This document shows positions 15,952 to 24,709 of a stretch of 64,000 nucleotides of DNA, in pieces. Source of the DNA: an uncultured Clostridia bacterium (GTDB taxonomy: Bacteria > Bacillota > Clostridia > Christensenellales > UBA1242); the NCBI GenBank assembly GCA_944377365.1, contig CALWEQ010000001.1:25093-89092 (forward strand), given 5' to 3'. Both the position numbers and the translations under genes were made by a program. The notes beneath the pieces were generated by a model. It worked only from the letters and a program-made list of their open reading frames with translations. It ran no database searches and was not told the origin of the DNA. Position 1 is the first letter of the stretch, and every line of letters starts with the position of its first letter.

Positions 15952-18766
15952 TAATCGAAACTCCAAACAATTTTTTTAACCCTTCAATCAAACTTTGATC
16001 AACGCTCTCATCATTTTCTAATTCTGCAAGTTTTTCTTCGATGACAGCTTTGTCATCTTCTTGAACTTCAACTTGAATGTCATACTTGCTCGTGATCTCC
16101 AAAATCTGTCCGGCAAGTTCTTGATTGCTTTCGTCTTTGATCGCACCAACAATTGTGTCAATGCTGTCGCCAGCAGTTGTATTTCCAGATATCGCCAAAT
16201 CTTTAAAGGCTTCTGCGAACGCGTTTTCTGTTTCATTTGCAAGTTGAATAAGTGTAAACACTTCGGTGAAATCTACTTCATAAATGCTTGTTACATTAAA
16301 CACCTCAGTGAACGAAACGTCAAATTCGGCTTCGGCTTGACTAATCAATGCATCAAACACCGACTTAAACACACCCTCTTCCTTCTTATCATATATCTTC
16401 TTACGATAAGCATTAAGTTTTATGTTTTCCATCAAATTTCCAAGCAAGGTTTGATCCATATCTTTTAGAGTTGTCAAATCTCCCTGCTTTAAAATCGCCA
16501 CAAGAGATTTTACAATCTCTGCAATCTCTTGCGATTGATCCTCTGCGTTGTTTGGGTCATATGTTGCATTGTTTAAATCGAGCGAAACTTCCACCGTTTC
16601 GTCAACAACATCTTTTATTTTGTCAAGCACGCTTTGTGACAGTTTATCTCTAAGTGGTTTAAGCGACTTAGCTTGCATGATAGGTGGAACAATTAAATCA
16701 ACAGCCTCGTCGTCTAGCGATTTTATCACTTCATTGATGTCTCCACCGCTTAAAATATATTGCAACATTGTTTGGTTTTCGTTGTAACTGCGCGAATTAA
16801 GTTCAAACAAAACTTGACTGATTAGAGGCAATTCACTGTTCCAATTTTCAAAGCACTGTTCGAAATTTGTTTCATAGCCTGCTTCTTCCAATATCGACAA
16901 ATCCACCACTTGTGAAGACGAACTGCTTTCAATAATTTCACTGAAAATCAAATCATGCACCCCTGCGATCTTATATAGAGGCAAAATTATGTCAGAAAGC
17001 GTTGACGAATAGACTTTTGCTCCGTCAATTTCTTCAACTGAAATGGCATTTGCTACAACGGTTAAAATGGAATTCAAGTCAAAACCCTCTTTAATAAAGG
17101 CGTAAATGTCCAACTCAATAATTTTCTCAATTGGCTCAGAAACAAACTCAAAAAATTCTTGATAGTTTGTAATTTTCTCGCCTTTGACATCCAACAAATT
17201 TCCATCTTTAATTCCAGCGATCTCTAGAATTTGAGGAAGTAGCTTTTCGCCAGTGCTTGTTTTTGCTATTTCTAAACTATCGACAGAATCTAAAAGCTTT
17301 CCAAATTTTCCTAGTATGTCGTTGACGTTATCGGCGTTTAAAGTTAAAATTTGCGTCAAATCATCAAACACTTCGCCAAAAGATGTGCCTTGGTTTTTAA
17401 AAGCTTTTGAAAGATCGCTAAAACTTACTAAAACATTATTTAATTGTTGTCCTAATTCTTTCCAATCTTTAATTTGAGTGTTGATTTTCGAAAATACGTT
17501 TTCGAATTCTCCCAAATCTATCCTTGCAATCGCCATGTCAACGACCGATGAAAAACTGTCCTTGACAATGTTAATATCTGCAAAATCCTTTAACACCTGC
17601 GAAACCAAGTTTTTGTGTTGGTCAACAAAAGAAGAAATGTATTGTTCAAAGTCACTTGCGTTTGCCAAATCATCAAAAAAACCCTCCCTTGCTAATCCCG
17701 AAAATATCGAATAGATTTTGTCTATGTCGTCAGCAAAATACTTTGTCTTGCTTTCGCTTGATTTCAGCCCCTCTCTCACATCGTTGAGGATAGGAGCATA
17801 TTCGTTAATTTCAGGAAAAACAGAGACGATGTTTTCATAGTTTTCAACAAGTTCGGACACCACGTTTAAAACGATGGTGTTGTAGATTGTCATGCCTGTC
17901 GCTTTTTCATAAAGAGCGTCCATTTCATCCCAATCAATTTGAGAAAGTTTTGTGTCACCAGATATTGACATCGATGAATAAGCTTTGTAAACTTCGACAC
18001 CAACTTCTATATCTCTCCTCAAATATACGGTCTCGTCATCAATATTAAATTTTGATATATCGTCAAAGATAAAATCATCAAGTCCAACAGCACCATTAAG
18101 CACACCAAAAAAACTTGAATTTATACCTGAGATTGCATTTGTTAATTGTTCCGGAATGACAATCGTATTTTGATCAGCATCTGTTTGCATCTCCTCTAAC
18201 GCTTGCGTTGTAGGCATCGAATCCATTGTGTTTCCAGCTAGTTTTGTTAAACTTGTCAATGGCATAAATATCACAAGCATAAAGATAAACGTTTTTAAAA
18301 CACCTATCGCTCCACCTGCCCAACGGTTTCTCTTCAGGCCGAGTTCTTTTTCCTTCTTCTTACTTTTAAAAGCAACAGCAGAAATTATTTTATAAATAAT
18401 ATATCCAACAAGACCTACTGCCAAATTTAATATTAAAAACACAACAGCGCACAAGATAAACTGTGGTAAATATTCAAACAATTTTACAAGTGTTGGTGAA
18501 TTTTCCACCATCTTAGAAACATTTGGATCTTGCATCACAATATCAACAACATATTGATTTAAAGTTTTTCCCTGTGCGACTGATATGTTTAAAATCGCGT
18601 TTGTAATAACAGGAGTTAAAAAACCTGCAATCACAATACAAATAATTGTTATGGCTATTTCAAGTGCAGACCTCTTTACCCCTCGCCAGAATCCTATTAA
18701 AAAGCCTAAAGCCAACAAAACAAAAAATACAATATCCAAAATTATCACAATTGTTTGCGCTGACAT
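15944..18766 (-). CDS. Very large CvpA-like membrane protein, 940 residues
   Basis: The start at 18766 follows GGAGGAAG; an earlier in-frame ATG lacks one. Residues 1-220 hold several membrane helices, with a FLIGFWRGVKRSALE segment near the N-terminus and a Gly-containing RWAGGAIGVLKTF segment before the last helix, the pattern of CvpA-family proteins. Residues about 225-940 form a long acidic, helix-rich extracellular or cytoplasmic extension without a recognised domain. CvpA proteins are normally about 160-230 residues, so this is some 700 residues longer. The small, ordinary-sized CvpA at 38868 provides a contrast. It is coupled to rsmH by overlap. Confidence 0.7.
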   Translation of the reverse strand: MSAQTIVIILDIVFFVLLALGFLIGFWRGVKRSALEIAITIICIVIAGFLTPVITNAILNISVAQGKTLNQYVVDIVMQDPNVSKMVENSPTLVKLFEYLPQFILCAVVFLILNLAVGLVGYIIYKIISAVAFKSKKKEKELGLKRNRWAGGAIGVLKTFIFMLVIFMPLTSLTKLAGNTMDSMPTTQALEEMQTDADQNTIVIPEQLTNAISGINSSFFGVLNGAVGLDDFIFDDISKFNIDDETVYLRRDIEVGVEVYKAYSSMSISGDTKLSQIDWDEMDALYEKATGMTIYNTIVLNVVSELVENYENIVSVFPEINEYAPILNDVREGLKSSESKTKYFADDIDKIYSIFSGLAREGFFDDLANASDFEQYISSFVDQHKNLVSQVLKDFADINIVKDSFSSVVDMAIARIDLGEFENVFSKINTQIKDWKELGQQLNNVLVSFSDLSKAFKNQGTSFGEVFDDLTQILTLNADNVNDILGKFGKLLDSVDSLEIAKTSTGEKLLPQILEIAGIKDGNLLDVKGEKITNYQEFFEFVSEPIEKIIELDIYAFIKEGFDLNSILTVVANAISVEEIDGAKVYSSTLSDIILPLYKIAGVHDLIFSEIIESSSSSQVVDLSILEEAGYETNFEQCFENWNSELPLISQVLFELNSRSYNENQTMLQYILSGGDINEVIKSLDDEAVDLIVPPIMQAKSLKPLRDKLSQSVLDKIKDVVDETVEVSLDLNNATYDPNNAEDQSQEIAEIVKSLVAILKQGDLTTLKDMDQTLLGNLMENIKLNAYRKKIYDKKEEGVFKSVFDALISQAEAEFDVSFTEVFNVTSIYEVDFTEVFTLIQLANETENAFAEAFKDLAISGNTTAGDSIDTIVGAIKDESNQELAGQILEITSKYDIQVEVQEDDKAVIEEKLAELENDESVDQSLIEGLKKLFGVSING

Positions 18767-19035
18767 AAATCTTCCTCCAATGTTAATTTTAAACCATTTA
18801 ATATTTTTTAACAAGCATTTGTTAAAGTTTTTAAATTCAACGGTTTACCCCTATGGCAATTTTCGACACATTTTTAATAAAATATACCCATTAACATGGG
18901 CATTTATTTACATGGCGCAAGAACATATAGCTATTAGACAACAAACACAATTTTTAAAATTATTTTTACAACATCTCCACTGCATCGGCAGGGTAAAACA
19001 CTTGACTGGTAAACCTTTTTGTATAATCTGAATTA
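18767..19035. other. Intergenic spacer, no gene recognised
   Basis: AT-rich spacer upstream of the CvpA-like gene with only a small hairpin (CCCATTAACATGGG near 18888). A plus-strand TTGACT and TATAAT near 19002-19026 are only 14 nt apart and lie right before a terminator, so I do not call a promoter. Confidence 0.5.
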
Positions 19036-19064
19036 ATAAAAAAATCGCAAACTTGCGATTTTTT
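19036..19064 (-). terminator. Terminator of the DUF2188-like gene
   Basis: ATCGCAA / TTGCGAT stem with a two-base loop between A and T runs; it could work in both directions but only the minus-strand gene ends nearby. Confidence 0.8.
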
Positions 19065-19093
19065 ATGTATTTATTTTAAATTTTAAAGATTTT

Positions 19094-19306
19094 TTACCTT
19101 TTTTTCTGAAATTTTCCGTCTTTTTTATGAATAACAAAACCAACTTCGTTATTTTGGCTGAGCATCTTCACCCTCTCCAAAGCTTCCTCTTTCGTCTGTT
19201 TACTGTCAATGATCCTCTGCGCTCCGTCTTTTTTTATAAGCCATTTTCTATTTTCAGAATCATAAACGACTCTGTATATTCCTTTTTTTTCCTTATCTTC
19301 TGTCAT
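19094..19306 (-). CDS. Small DUF2188-like protein, 70 residues
   Basis: Starts at the ATG at 19306 with GGAGGG upstream. The sequence pattern is a short strand-rich unit (VVYDSENRKWLIKKDGAQR, then KQTKEEALERVKML, then VGFVIHKKDGKFQKK). That arrangement of a tryptophan and lysine-glycine turn, a KEEAL helix and a terminal HxxDGKIQ-like strand is what I know from DUF2188 proteins, whose function is unknown. Cytosolic, basic, monocistronic with its own promoter and terminator. Confidence 0.7.
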   Translation of the reverse strand: MTEDKEKKGIYRVVYDSENRKWLIKKDGAQRIIDSKQTKEEALERVKMLSQNNEVGFVIHKKDGKFQKKR

Positions 19307-19322
19307 ATGTTCCCTCCATTTT

Positions 19323-19351
19323 ATTTTACTACAAATTGAAACATCTGTCAA
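19323..19351 (-). promoter_or_regulatory. Promoter of the DUF2188-like gene
   Basis: On the minus strand TTGACA, 17 nt and TAAAAT, followed by a short leader with GGAGG. Confidence 0.8.
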
Positions 19352-19372
19352 CGTTTAAACTATAAATTTTTT

Positions 19373-19936
19373 TTATTTAAATAAAATTTTCATATTGTAA
19401 ATAGCTTTATTGTGTTCATATTCATGCTGATAAAAACTTCTTTGAAATGTAGCCAAATCAACTGCCTCCCAAACAAACCCCCATACAATTATATCTATAA
19501 CTTCTGTAACTATAAATGGAGCGCAAAAATATTCTGCCAAAAACAGCGTTGCGACCGAAAAAGCTGAAAGAAAAACCATTAACAAAAACAATTTTAAATT
19601 GCTCTTGAGTTTACGATTCATCTGAACAAGTGTATTGTGATAGTAATTTTTTATGGCAGATGCTACGTCAAATTTATCTTCATCATTCCATTTTTTTCCT
19701 TTAATATAAAAGCAAAAATCTTGATTTGGATTTATTGATTTTCCAATATTGTCCAACAAATTTGCAAACTCTAAATTGATTGAGGATTTACCATTAACAA
19801 GATACGGCGTTATCACTTCTTCTTTCGCGCCAACTTCGACTTCTATGCATGATTTGTTTTTTCTTTTTACACTATCACGTGAAGCTTCTTTTTTTCTTTT
19901 AAGATAAGCAAGTAATCCTTTCATATTTTTAACCAT
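19373..19936 (-). CDS. Two-helix membrane protein of unknown function
   Basis: A protein of up to 187 residues with a basic N-terminal region, a mixed soluble region (about 30-105) and two membrane helices (about 112-132 and 138-160). The second ends in the FVWEAVDL sequence, and a charged tail follows. I associate the last part with an unnamed family of small Firmicutes membrane proteins but cannot give a function. The start is uncertain: an AT-rich TAATAT lies five bases before the ATG at 19936 and no ribosome site is visible for it or for the ATG at residue 5. Confidence 0.65.
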   Translation of the reverse strand: MVKNMKGLLAYLKRKKEASRDSVKRKNKSCIEVEVGAKEEVITPYLVNGKSSINLEFANLLDNIGKSINPNQDFCFYIKGKKWNDEDKFDVASAIKNYYHNTLVQMNRKLKSNLKLFLLMVFLSAFSVATLFLAEYFCAPFIVTEVIDIIVWGFVWEAVDLATFQRSFYQHEYEHNKAIYNMKILFK

Positions 19937-20034
19937 TTTTTATATTAATGTTTACAATTAAACATCTTTTATGTGTTTCACGTTATATTTAATTTTTTTT
20001 AATCATATAATTAATCAGTTTTAGGAGGTATTTT

Positions 20035-20259
20035 ATGGTTAAAACTTTTGACAAATTACCTTTATGGGCAAAACTCATTCTTTCTTTGCCATTTCTTGAC
20101 ATTCTATGGGTAATTTACAGATTATGTAAAAGTATTGATAAAAATAATATGATTGGCATCGTCTTGGCGTGCGTTCTTTTAATACTCGGTATACCATTTT
20201 TATGGCTAGTTGATTTAATTACAATCGCCTTATACAACAAGATCATTTGGTTAGACTAA
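20035..20259 (+). CDS. Small membrane protein, 74 residues
   Basis: A strong AGGAGG site precedes the ATG. Two hydrophobic helices (about 15-28 and 40-68) flank a short basic loop (RLCKSIDKNN). No family recognised. Monocistronic, followed by a strong terminator. Possibly a small stress or toxin-like membrane peptide, but nothing in the sequence proves that. Confidence 0.7.
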   Translation: MVKTFDKLPLWAKLILSLPFLDILWVIYRLCKSIDKNNMIGIVLACVLLILGIPFLWLVDLITIALYNKIIWLD

Positions 20260-20270
20260 ACATATTATCA

Positions 20271-20304
20271 AAAAAAAGTATTGTATTGCACAATACTTTT
20301 TTTT
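20271..20304 (+). terminator. Terminator of the 74-residue membrane protein gene
   Basis: AAAGTATTGT / ACAATACTTT stem with five-base loop, between A8 and T8 runs; symmetrical enough to act on both strands. Confidence 0.88.
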
Positions 20305-20486
20305 AATATTTTAGGATAATTTTTGTTTTTTTTAATAATTTAAGATAATATTTGATTTTTTTTATTTTTTGCTTAATTTTTAAATATTTTTTTTAATTTT
20401 TAATTATTTTTTACTTTTATTCTTTTATTTTAACTTTTATTTGATATTTAATTTTTAGATTTCATTATATTTTATTTTTACTTTTT

Positions 20487-21224
20487 TTAATCTTTTTGTA
20501 TGTTTTTGTCTTGCAATTTAATTATTGATTTTAGATATTTTTTTACTTCTTTTTGTGGAGCTAAAACTTTTATATCTAATTGTATTTCTTCTATTATTAA
20601 TTCAAAAACGTCTTTGTTTTCTTCATTTTTTGTTTCACATTCTTTAATTATCAAATTATACGGAACAACTTTACTATCAAAAATATTTTTTTCATCAACA
20701 ACATAAGCAAGAGAATTATTTAATATAAAATATTTTTGATTATATTTAAAGAAATATTGAGACCCGAAATATTTTTGCATTTCAAAATCTAATTTAGTTT
20801 TTTCTACCCCGAATATATACAATATTTTTCCATCTTGATTTTTTATATTAATCTCATCTTTAAATTGATAAAATTTACAATTTTTATTTAATTTATTTGC
20901 ACAATCAAAAAACTCTTCTTTTGTTTTAGAATTTATCATTTTTTCTAATATATTTTTATTTTCTTCTATTTTTTTTATTGTTTTAATATTTGCTTCTAAA
21001 TTTTCAAAATTGAGCATTCCATCTTCTAAAAAACTTAAATATTGTGCTGAATTAAAATTTAACTGATTTTTTTTACAAAAAGCATGCACTTTTTTTATTT
21101 TTTTATTATAACCAGTTATCAAAAACTCTGTCAGCCTTGTTGGAAATTTTAACTTTTTATTATATATAAAATAAACGGCTAAACACACAACCATCAGGGA
21201 CATCACTATCAAACCAAAATACAT
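20487..21224 (-). CDS. Membrane-anchored protein of unknown function, 245 residues
   Basis: An N-terminal membrane helix (about 3-21) is followed by a Lys/Asn/Ile-rich, largely helical first half and a strand-rich second half (LYIFGVEK to IQLDIKVLAP). No catalytic motif or known family is evident. Codon use is extremely AT-rich even for this window. AGGAGC before the ATG supports the start. It lies directly behind the rubrerythrin terminator with no room for its own promoter, so expression probably depends on read-through. Confidence 0.7.
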   Translation of the reverse strand: MYFGLIVMSLMVVCLAVYFIYNKKLKFPTRLTEFLITGYNKKIKKVHAFCKKNQLNFNSAQYLSFLEDGMLNFENLEANIKTIKKIEENKNILEKMINSKTKEEFFDCANKLNKNCKFYQFKDEINIKNQDGKILYIFGVEKTKLDFEMQKYFGSQYFFKYNQKYFILNNSLAYVVDEKNIFDSKVVPYNLIIKECETKNEENKDVFELIIEEIQLDIKVLAPQKEVKKYLKSIIKLQDKNIQKD

Positions 21225-21235
21225 ATCGCTCCTAT

Positions 21236-21265
21236 AAAAAAAACTTCCCTCAAAAAGAGGGAAGT
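21236..21265 (-). terminator. Rubrerythrin terminator
   Basis: ACTTCCCTC / GAGGGAAGT stem, five-base loop, followed on the minus strand by a T run. Confidence 0.9.
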
Positions 21266-21276
21266 AATATCAATTA

Positions 21277-21816
21277 CTAAAATTCTTCATTAAATAGTTC
21301 AAAATATGCCTGAGGATGATTGCACACTGGGCATACCTTCGGTGCTTCGTTGCCAACATATATATGCCCGCAATTTCTGCATATCCAAACTTTCTTCCCT
21401 GTTTTCTTAAACACTTTTTTGTTTTTTACAAGTTCTGCAAGTTTTCTATATCTTTCTTCGTGTCTTTTTTCAATTGCTCCAACTCCTGCAAATTTAGCAG
21501 CAATTTCTAAAAACCCTTCTTCTTTTGCTTCTTTTGCCATTCTTTCATACATGTCTGTCCATTCACCATGTTCGCCAGCTGCAGCATCCAACAAATTTTC
21601 AAGTGTTGTTGGCACATCTCCTCCATGAAGATATTTAAACCAAAGCTTTGCGTGTTCCTTTTCGTTTCCTGATGTTTCTTGGAATATTTCCGCTATTTGT
21701 TCATATCCTTCTTTTTTTGCTTTTGAAGCATAATAAAGATATTTATTTGTAGCTTGGCTTTCACCTGCAAATGCTTCTTTTAGATTTTGTTCAGTTTTTG
21801 ATCCTTCAAGTTTCAT
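21277..21816 (-). CDS. rbr: Rubrerythrin
   Basis: A non-haem di-iron peroxidase of 179 residues that reduces hydrogen peroxide in anaerobes. The N-terminal ferritin-like four-helix domain shows the metal ligands in EAFAGESQA (about 14-22), [10 protein letters not shown] (about 48-57) and the [11 protein letters not shown] segment (about 112-122). The C-terminal rubredoxin-like domain has CRNCG and CPVC (about 146-164), which bind one iron. GGAGG precedes the ATG; a good promoter lies 25 bp upstream. It supports an anaerobic, oxygen-exposed lifestyle. Confidence 0.96.
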   Translation of the reverse strand: MKLEGSKTEQNLKEAFAGESQATNKYLYYASKAKKEGYEQIAEIFQETSGNEKEHAKLWFKYLHGGDVPTTLENLLDAAAGEHGEWTDMYERMAKEAKEEGFLEIAAKFAGVGAIEKRHEERYRKLAELVKNKKVFKKTGKKVWICRNCGHIYVGNEAPKVCPVCNHPQAYFELFNEEF

Positions 21817-21838
21817 ATTTCCTCCTTCAACTTTATTA

Positions 21839-21867
21839 ATAATACATCATTTGCTGTTTTTTGTCAA
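21839..21867 (-). promoter_or_regulatory. Rubrerythrin promoter
   Basis: On the minus strand TTGACA, 17 nt and TATTAT; the leader includes GAAGGAGG. No obvious PerR box was noticed. Confidence 0.78.
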
Positions 21868-22719
21868 ACGATTTTACAACTTATTTTTATTATTTATAAC
21901 AGCACGTTCGTTATTTTAAAATAACTATTATTTTGTCTTTTTTATTATTAATTTCTATATTGATGCGACAAATAATATAACGGATTAAGTTTTTAGTTTT
22001 TATTGTACCAATGTTCATTTTCTGTATTGTTAATTATTTTTCATACCTTCTTTTGCCTTGCTTCTCGTCCACTATTTTTTATTTAAACGAGTGTGTTGCG
22101 TTTTTATGATATAATAAAACATATTTTAGTAACACTTTTTTTCTACATTATATTATTGTTTCAATTAAATTAATTTGCCGAAATATTTGACTAAAAATAT
22201 GTATATAGTAAGCATATTTAATTTTTCTGTACTTTTTCAACATTTATTGATATTAATCATTTGTTTTTTATAAAGAAAATTTAATCTATTTATTTTATTA
22301 CATCACTATGTTTTTATATCATTAATTTTACTATCTTTAATAAGTTTGTTTAAACAATAGTACTTTCGCAGATTTTCTTCATCTGCACAATCTTTATTTA
22401 ATATTTTAGTAACAACCGTCTTATAATGGCAAAACATTTTAAAACTAATATATCTATGAAGTTATATATTTTTTATCTAAATTAACCACGTATGTTTATC
22501 TGCGTTTTAAACATTTTATTTTTGCACGACAATAACTGCTTGCTTTTTCGCAACGCATAATGATTTTATGCTTTTCACAATACTTTTACGTATAATTAGT
22601 TGCATAATTATCGTTTGGGTTTCAAATTATATTTAGGTTTTTTTTAAAGAAGTATTGCCAGATTCACTTTTTATTCAATAATCGACTGCGTTATAAACGA
22701 AGTTGTATAAAATAGATTT
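21868..22719. other. Gene-free AT-rich region next to parS
   Basis: About 850 bp without a credible reading frame on either strand. Small inverted repeats are present: GCAGAT/ATCTGC at 22368-22386, GCATAA/TTATGC near 22556-22572 and ATAATTA/TAATTAT near 22592-22611. No DnaA box was found in it. It may be a centromere-like spacer or the remains of lost genes; nothing decides between these. Confidence 0.5.
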
Positions 22720-22735
22720 TGTTTCACGTGAAACA
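22720..22735. promoter_or_regulatory. parS centromere site (perfect palindrome)
   Basis: TGTTTCACGTGAAACA, identical to the conserved bacterial parS sequence bound by ParB. It lies 160 bp from the end of parB and about 10 kb from the proposed oriC, as expected for origin-proximal parS. Confidence 0.95.
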
Positions 22736-22860
22736 AATTAATAGAGATTCTACTTATAATATCTTTTTGTCGACAACAAAACAAAAAGTTTGTTTTACTT
22801 ATTAATCTATCATAAGAACACAACACACTATGTCTTACATAATACAAGGTTATAGATAAT

Positions 22861-22890
22861 AAAAAAATGTTTCATGTGAAACATTTTTGG
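22861..22890 (-). terminator. parB terminator that contains a parS-like palindrome
   Basis: TGTTTCATGTGAAACA at 22868-22883 differs from parS at a single central base. Flanking A7 and T5 runs also make it a hairpin terminator for the parAB operon, just after the parB stop codon at 22898. Confidence 0.75.
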
Positions 22891-22897
22891 TAATCTA

Positions 22898-23782
22898 TTA
22901 TCTTTTAGTGTTAAGCAGCGTAATCATGTCAGCTATTCTGTCGAGGTCGTCTCTATTATAATAATCAATATATATTCTTCCTTTTGAATCGTTTCCAATT
23001 GCAGATACCTTTGTGCCTAAAACACGTTGCATTGTTTGTATTAATTCTCTCAATTCAATCGATTGATTCGGTTGAAATTTAGTAATTGTAACAGGGTGCT
23101 GAAGCTTTTTTACTGCCTTTTCCAAATCTCGAACCGTCCATTTGTCTTTCACTGCTTGATTTGCAAGCTTTAATTGAAGAAGATGATCTTCTACAACAAC
23201 TAATGCCCTTGCATGACCAGCAGAAAGCTTTCCTTCTTCAACCATTGTCATAACATCTGGATATAAAGTTAGTAGCCTGAGCACGTTTGCAATATTTGGC
23301 CTGCTTTTGCCAATTCTTTCTGCAACAGCTTCTTGTGTGAGTTTGTATTCTTCCATTAGCTGCTTAATGGCTCTAGCGGCTTCGATAGGGTTTAAATCTT
23401 CTCTTTGAAGATTTTCTATGATCGCAATTTCTTTGATTTGCCTGTCTGTATAATTTTTTACAACCGCCGGTATCTTTTCTAAACCAGCTTTTTTTGCAGC
23501 CCTGTATCTTCTTTCGCCGGCTATAATAAGATATGTGCCATCCCCATTATCATTTAAAACTATTGGTTGAATTACACCATGCAACTTAATCGATGAAGCA
23601 AGTTCATTAAGAGCATCTTCATCAAAAACTTTTCTAGGTTGGTTGGGGTTTGTTTTTATTACATTCAAGTCAATCAAATCAACAGAACTCTTGTCCACTT
23701 TTGATGAAGATTGTGCTGCTTCTTCATCATACATGGCAAAAAGCGACTCCAACCCTCTGCCAAGACCTTTTTTTACAGACAT
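22898..23782 (-). CDS. parB: Chromosome-partitioning protein ParB (Spo0J)
   Basis: A CTP-dependent DNA clamp that loads at parS and spreads to organise the origin region. The 294 residues show an N-terminal GLGRGLESLF peptide (the usual ParA-activating segment), the CTP-binding region with NPNQPRK and GERRYRAAK (about 42-100), the NLQREDLNPIEAARA block, a helix-turn-helix that reads parS (TQEAVAERIGKSRPNIANVLRL, about 148-169 in parts), and a C-terminal dimerisation domain. Its ATG overlaps the parA stop codon (TAATG), so the pair is coupled. A parS site lies just downstream. Confidence 0.97.
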   Translation of the reverse strand: MSVKKGLGRGLESLFAMYDEEAAQSSSKVDKSSVDLIDLNVIKTNPNQPRKVFDEDALNELASSIKLHGVIQPIVLNDNGDGTYLIIAGERRYRAAKKAGLEKIPAVVKNYTDRQIKEIAIIENLQREDLNPIEAARAIKQLMEEYKLTQEAVAERIGKSRPNIANVLRLLTLYPDVMTMVEEGKLSAGHARALVVVEDHLLQLKLANQAVKDKWTVRDLEKAVKKLQHPVTITKFQPNQSIELRELIQTMQRVLGTKVSAIGNDSKGRIYIDYYNRDDLDRIADMITLLNTKR

Positions 23783-24603
23783 TATACATTACCTCCTCTA
23801 AGCTTTATTTTTGTATGTCTAGTTATGTTTTCATACTTAATCTTGTTTCTATCAAGGAATTCCTCGGCCAACGACAAGTATGCTTCAGCACCTTTTGACG
23901 ATGGATCATATAAAACAATTGGCAAGCCATGGCTTGGGGCTTCTGCCAGACGAATGTTTCTTGGTATATAAGTCTCATAAACTTTGTTCTTAAAAAATCT
24001 AATAATTTCTTGACTAACTTGATTAATAAGGTTTGAACGATTGTCCTTCATAGTTCTAACGACGCCTTCAATATCTAAATCTGGATTGAGATGGAGTTTA
24101 ACTAATCTAATAGTGTTCATAAGTTGAGTTAAGCCGTCTAAAGGATAAAACTCACATTGCATAGGAATAATAACGCTGTCTGATGCTGTTAATGCATTTA
24201 TCGTTAAGAGACCTAGTGATGGTTGACAATCAATCATTATGAAATCATAACTATTTCTAATTTTTTCAAGTAAACTTTTTAATATATGTTCTCTGTTCTG
24301 TTTAGAAACAAGAGAAATCTCGGCCGCCGCGAGATCAACAGTTGATGGAATAACATCAAGATTTTCAATTTGTGTTTGCACAATTGCTTCTTCAATAGAG
24401 CATTCATTGTCTATTAAATCATAAATCGTTTTTAAGCCTTTGTTTTTTTCGACCCCAACGCCACTTGTGGCATTGCCCTGTGGGTCAAGGTCAACAATTA
24501 AAACCTTTTGTCCCATTACTGCGAGATATGCTGAAAGGTTGACACATGTAGTTGTTTTTCCAACACCGCCTTTTTGATTTGTAAAAGAAATAATTTTTGC
24601 CAT
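23782..24603 (-). CDS. parA: Chromosome-partitioning ATPase ParA (Soj)
   Basis: A deviant-Walker ATPase of 273 residues that binds DNA and works with ParB; in Firmicutes Soj also modulates DnaA. Seen: KGGVGKTTT at about 11-19, the DLDPQGNATSG switch at about 39-49, MIDCQPSLG near 118 and the usual ARTMKDNRSNL-like region (VRTMKDNRSN). The ATG at 24603 has GAGGG upstream; an earlier in-frame TTG does not. A TATAAT at 24664-24669 on the minus strand may be its -10 box, but the -35 is weak. Confidence 0.97.
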   Translation of the reverse strand: MAKIISFTNQKGGVGKTTTCVNLSAYLAVMGQKVLIVDLDPQGNATSGVGVEKNKGLKTIYDLIDNECSIEEAIVQTQIENLDVIPSTVDLAAAEISLVSKQNREHILKSLLEKIRNSYDFIMIDCQPSLGLLTINALTASDSVIIPMQCEFYPLDGLTQLMNTIRLVKLHLNPDLDIEGVVRTMKDNRSNLINQVSQEIIRFFKNKVYETYIPRNIRLAEAPSHGLPIVLYDPSSKGAEAYLSLAEEFLDRNKIKYENITRHTKIKLRGGNV

Positions 24604-24688
24604 ATATCCCTCTTTTGTCAAAATTTTTACTGAAATAAAGCATAATAATACTAATTACAATTGATTATAACATAATTTTTTTTGTTTT

Positions 24689-24709
24689 AAAAGCGTTAAA
24701 GGGGCTTTT
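24689..24709 (-). terminator. Weak hairpin at the end of rsmG
   Basis: AAAAGC / GCTTTT stem with a nine-base loop that spans the rsmG stop codon; followed on the minus strand by an A-rich rather than a clean T tract, so strength is doubtful. Confidence 0.4.

Noticed and set aside
15952..15966. TTG-initiated extension of rsmH
   Set aside because: GGAG is correctly spaced to the ATG at 15951 and the extension is only five codons.
19002..19026. TTGACT...TATAAT on the plus strand as a small-RNA promoter
   Set aside because: Spacer is only 14 nt and a terminator follows within about 15 bases, leaving no transcript.
19974..19983. TGTTTCACGT resembling half of parS
   Set aside because: The right half is TATATT-like and not palindromic, so ParB binding is unlikely.
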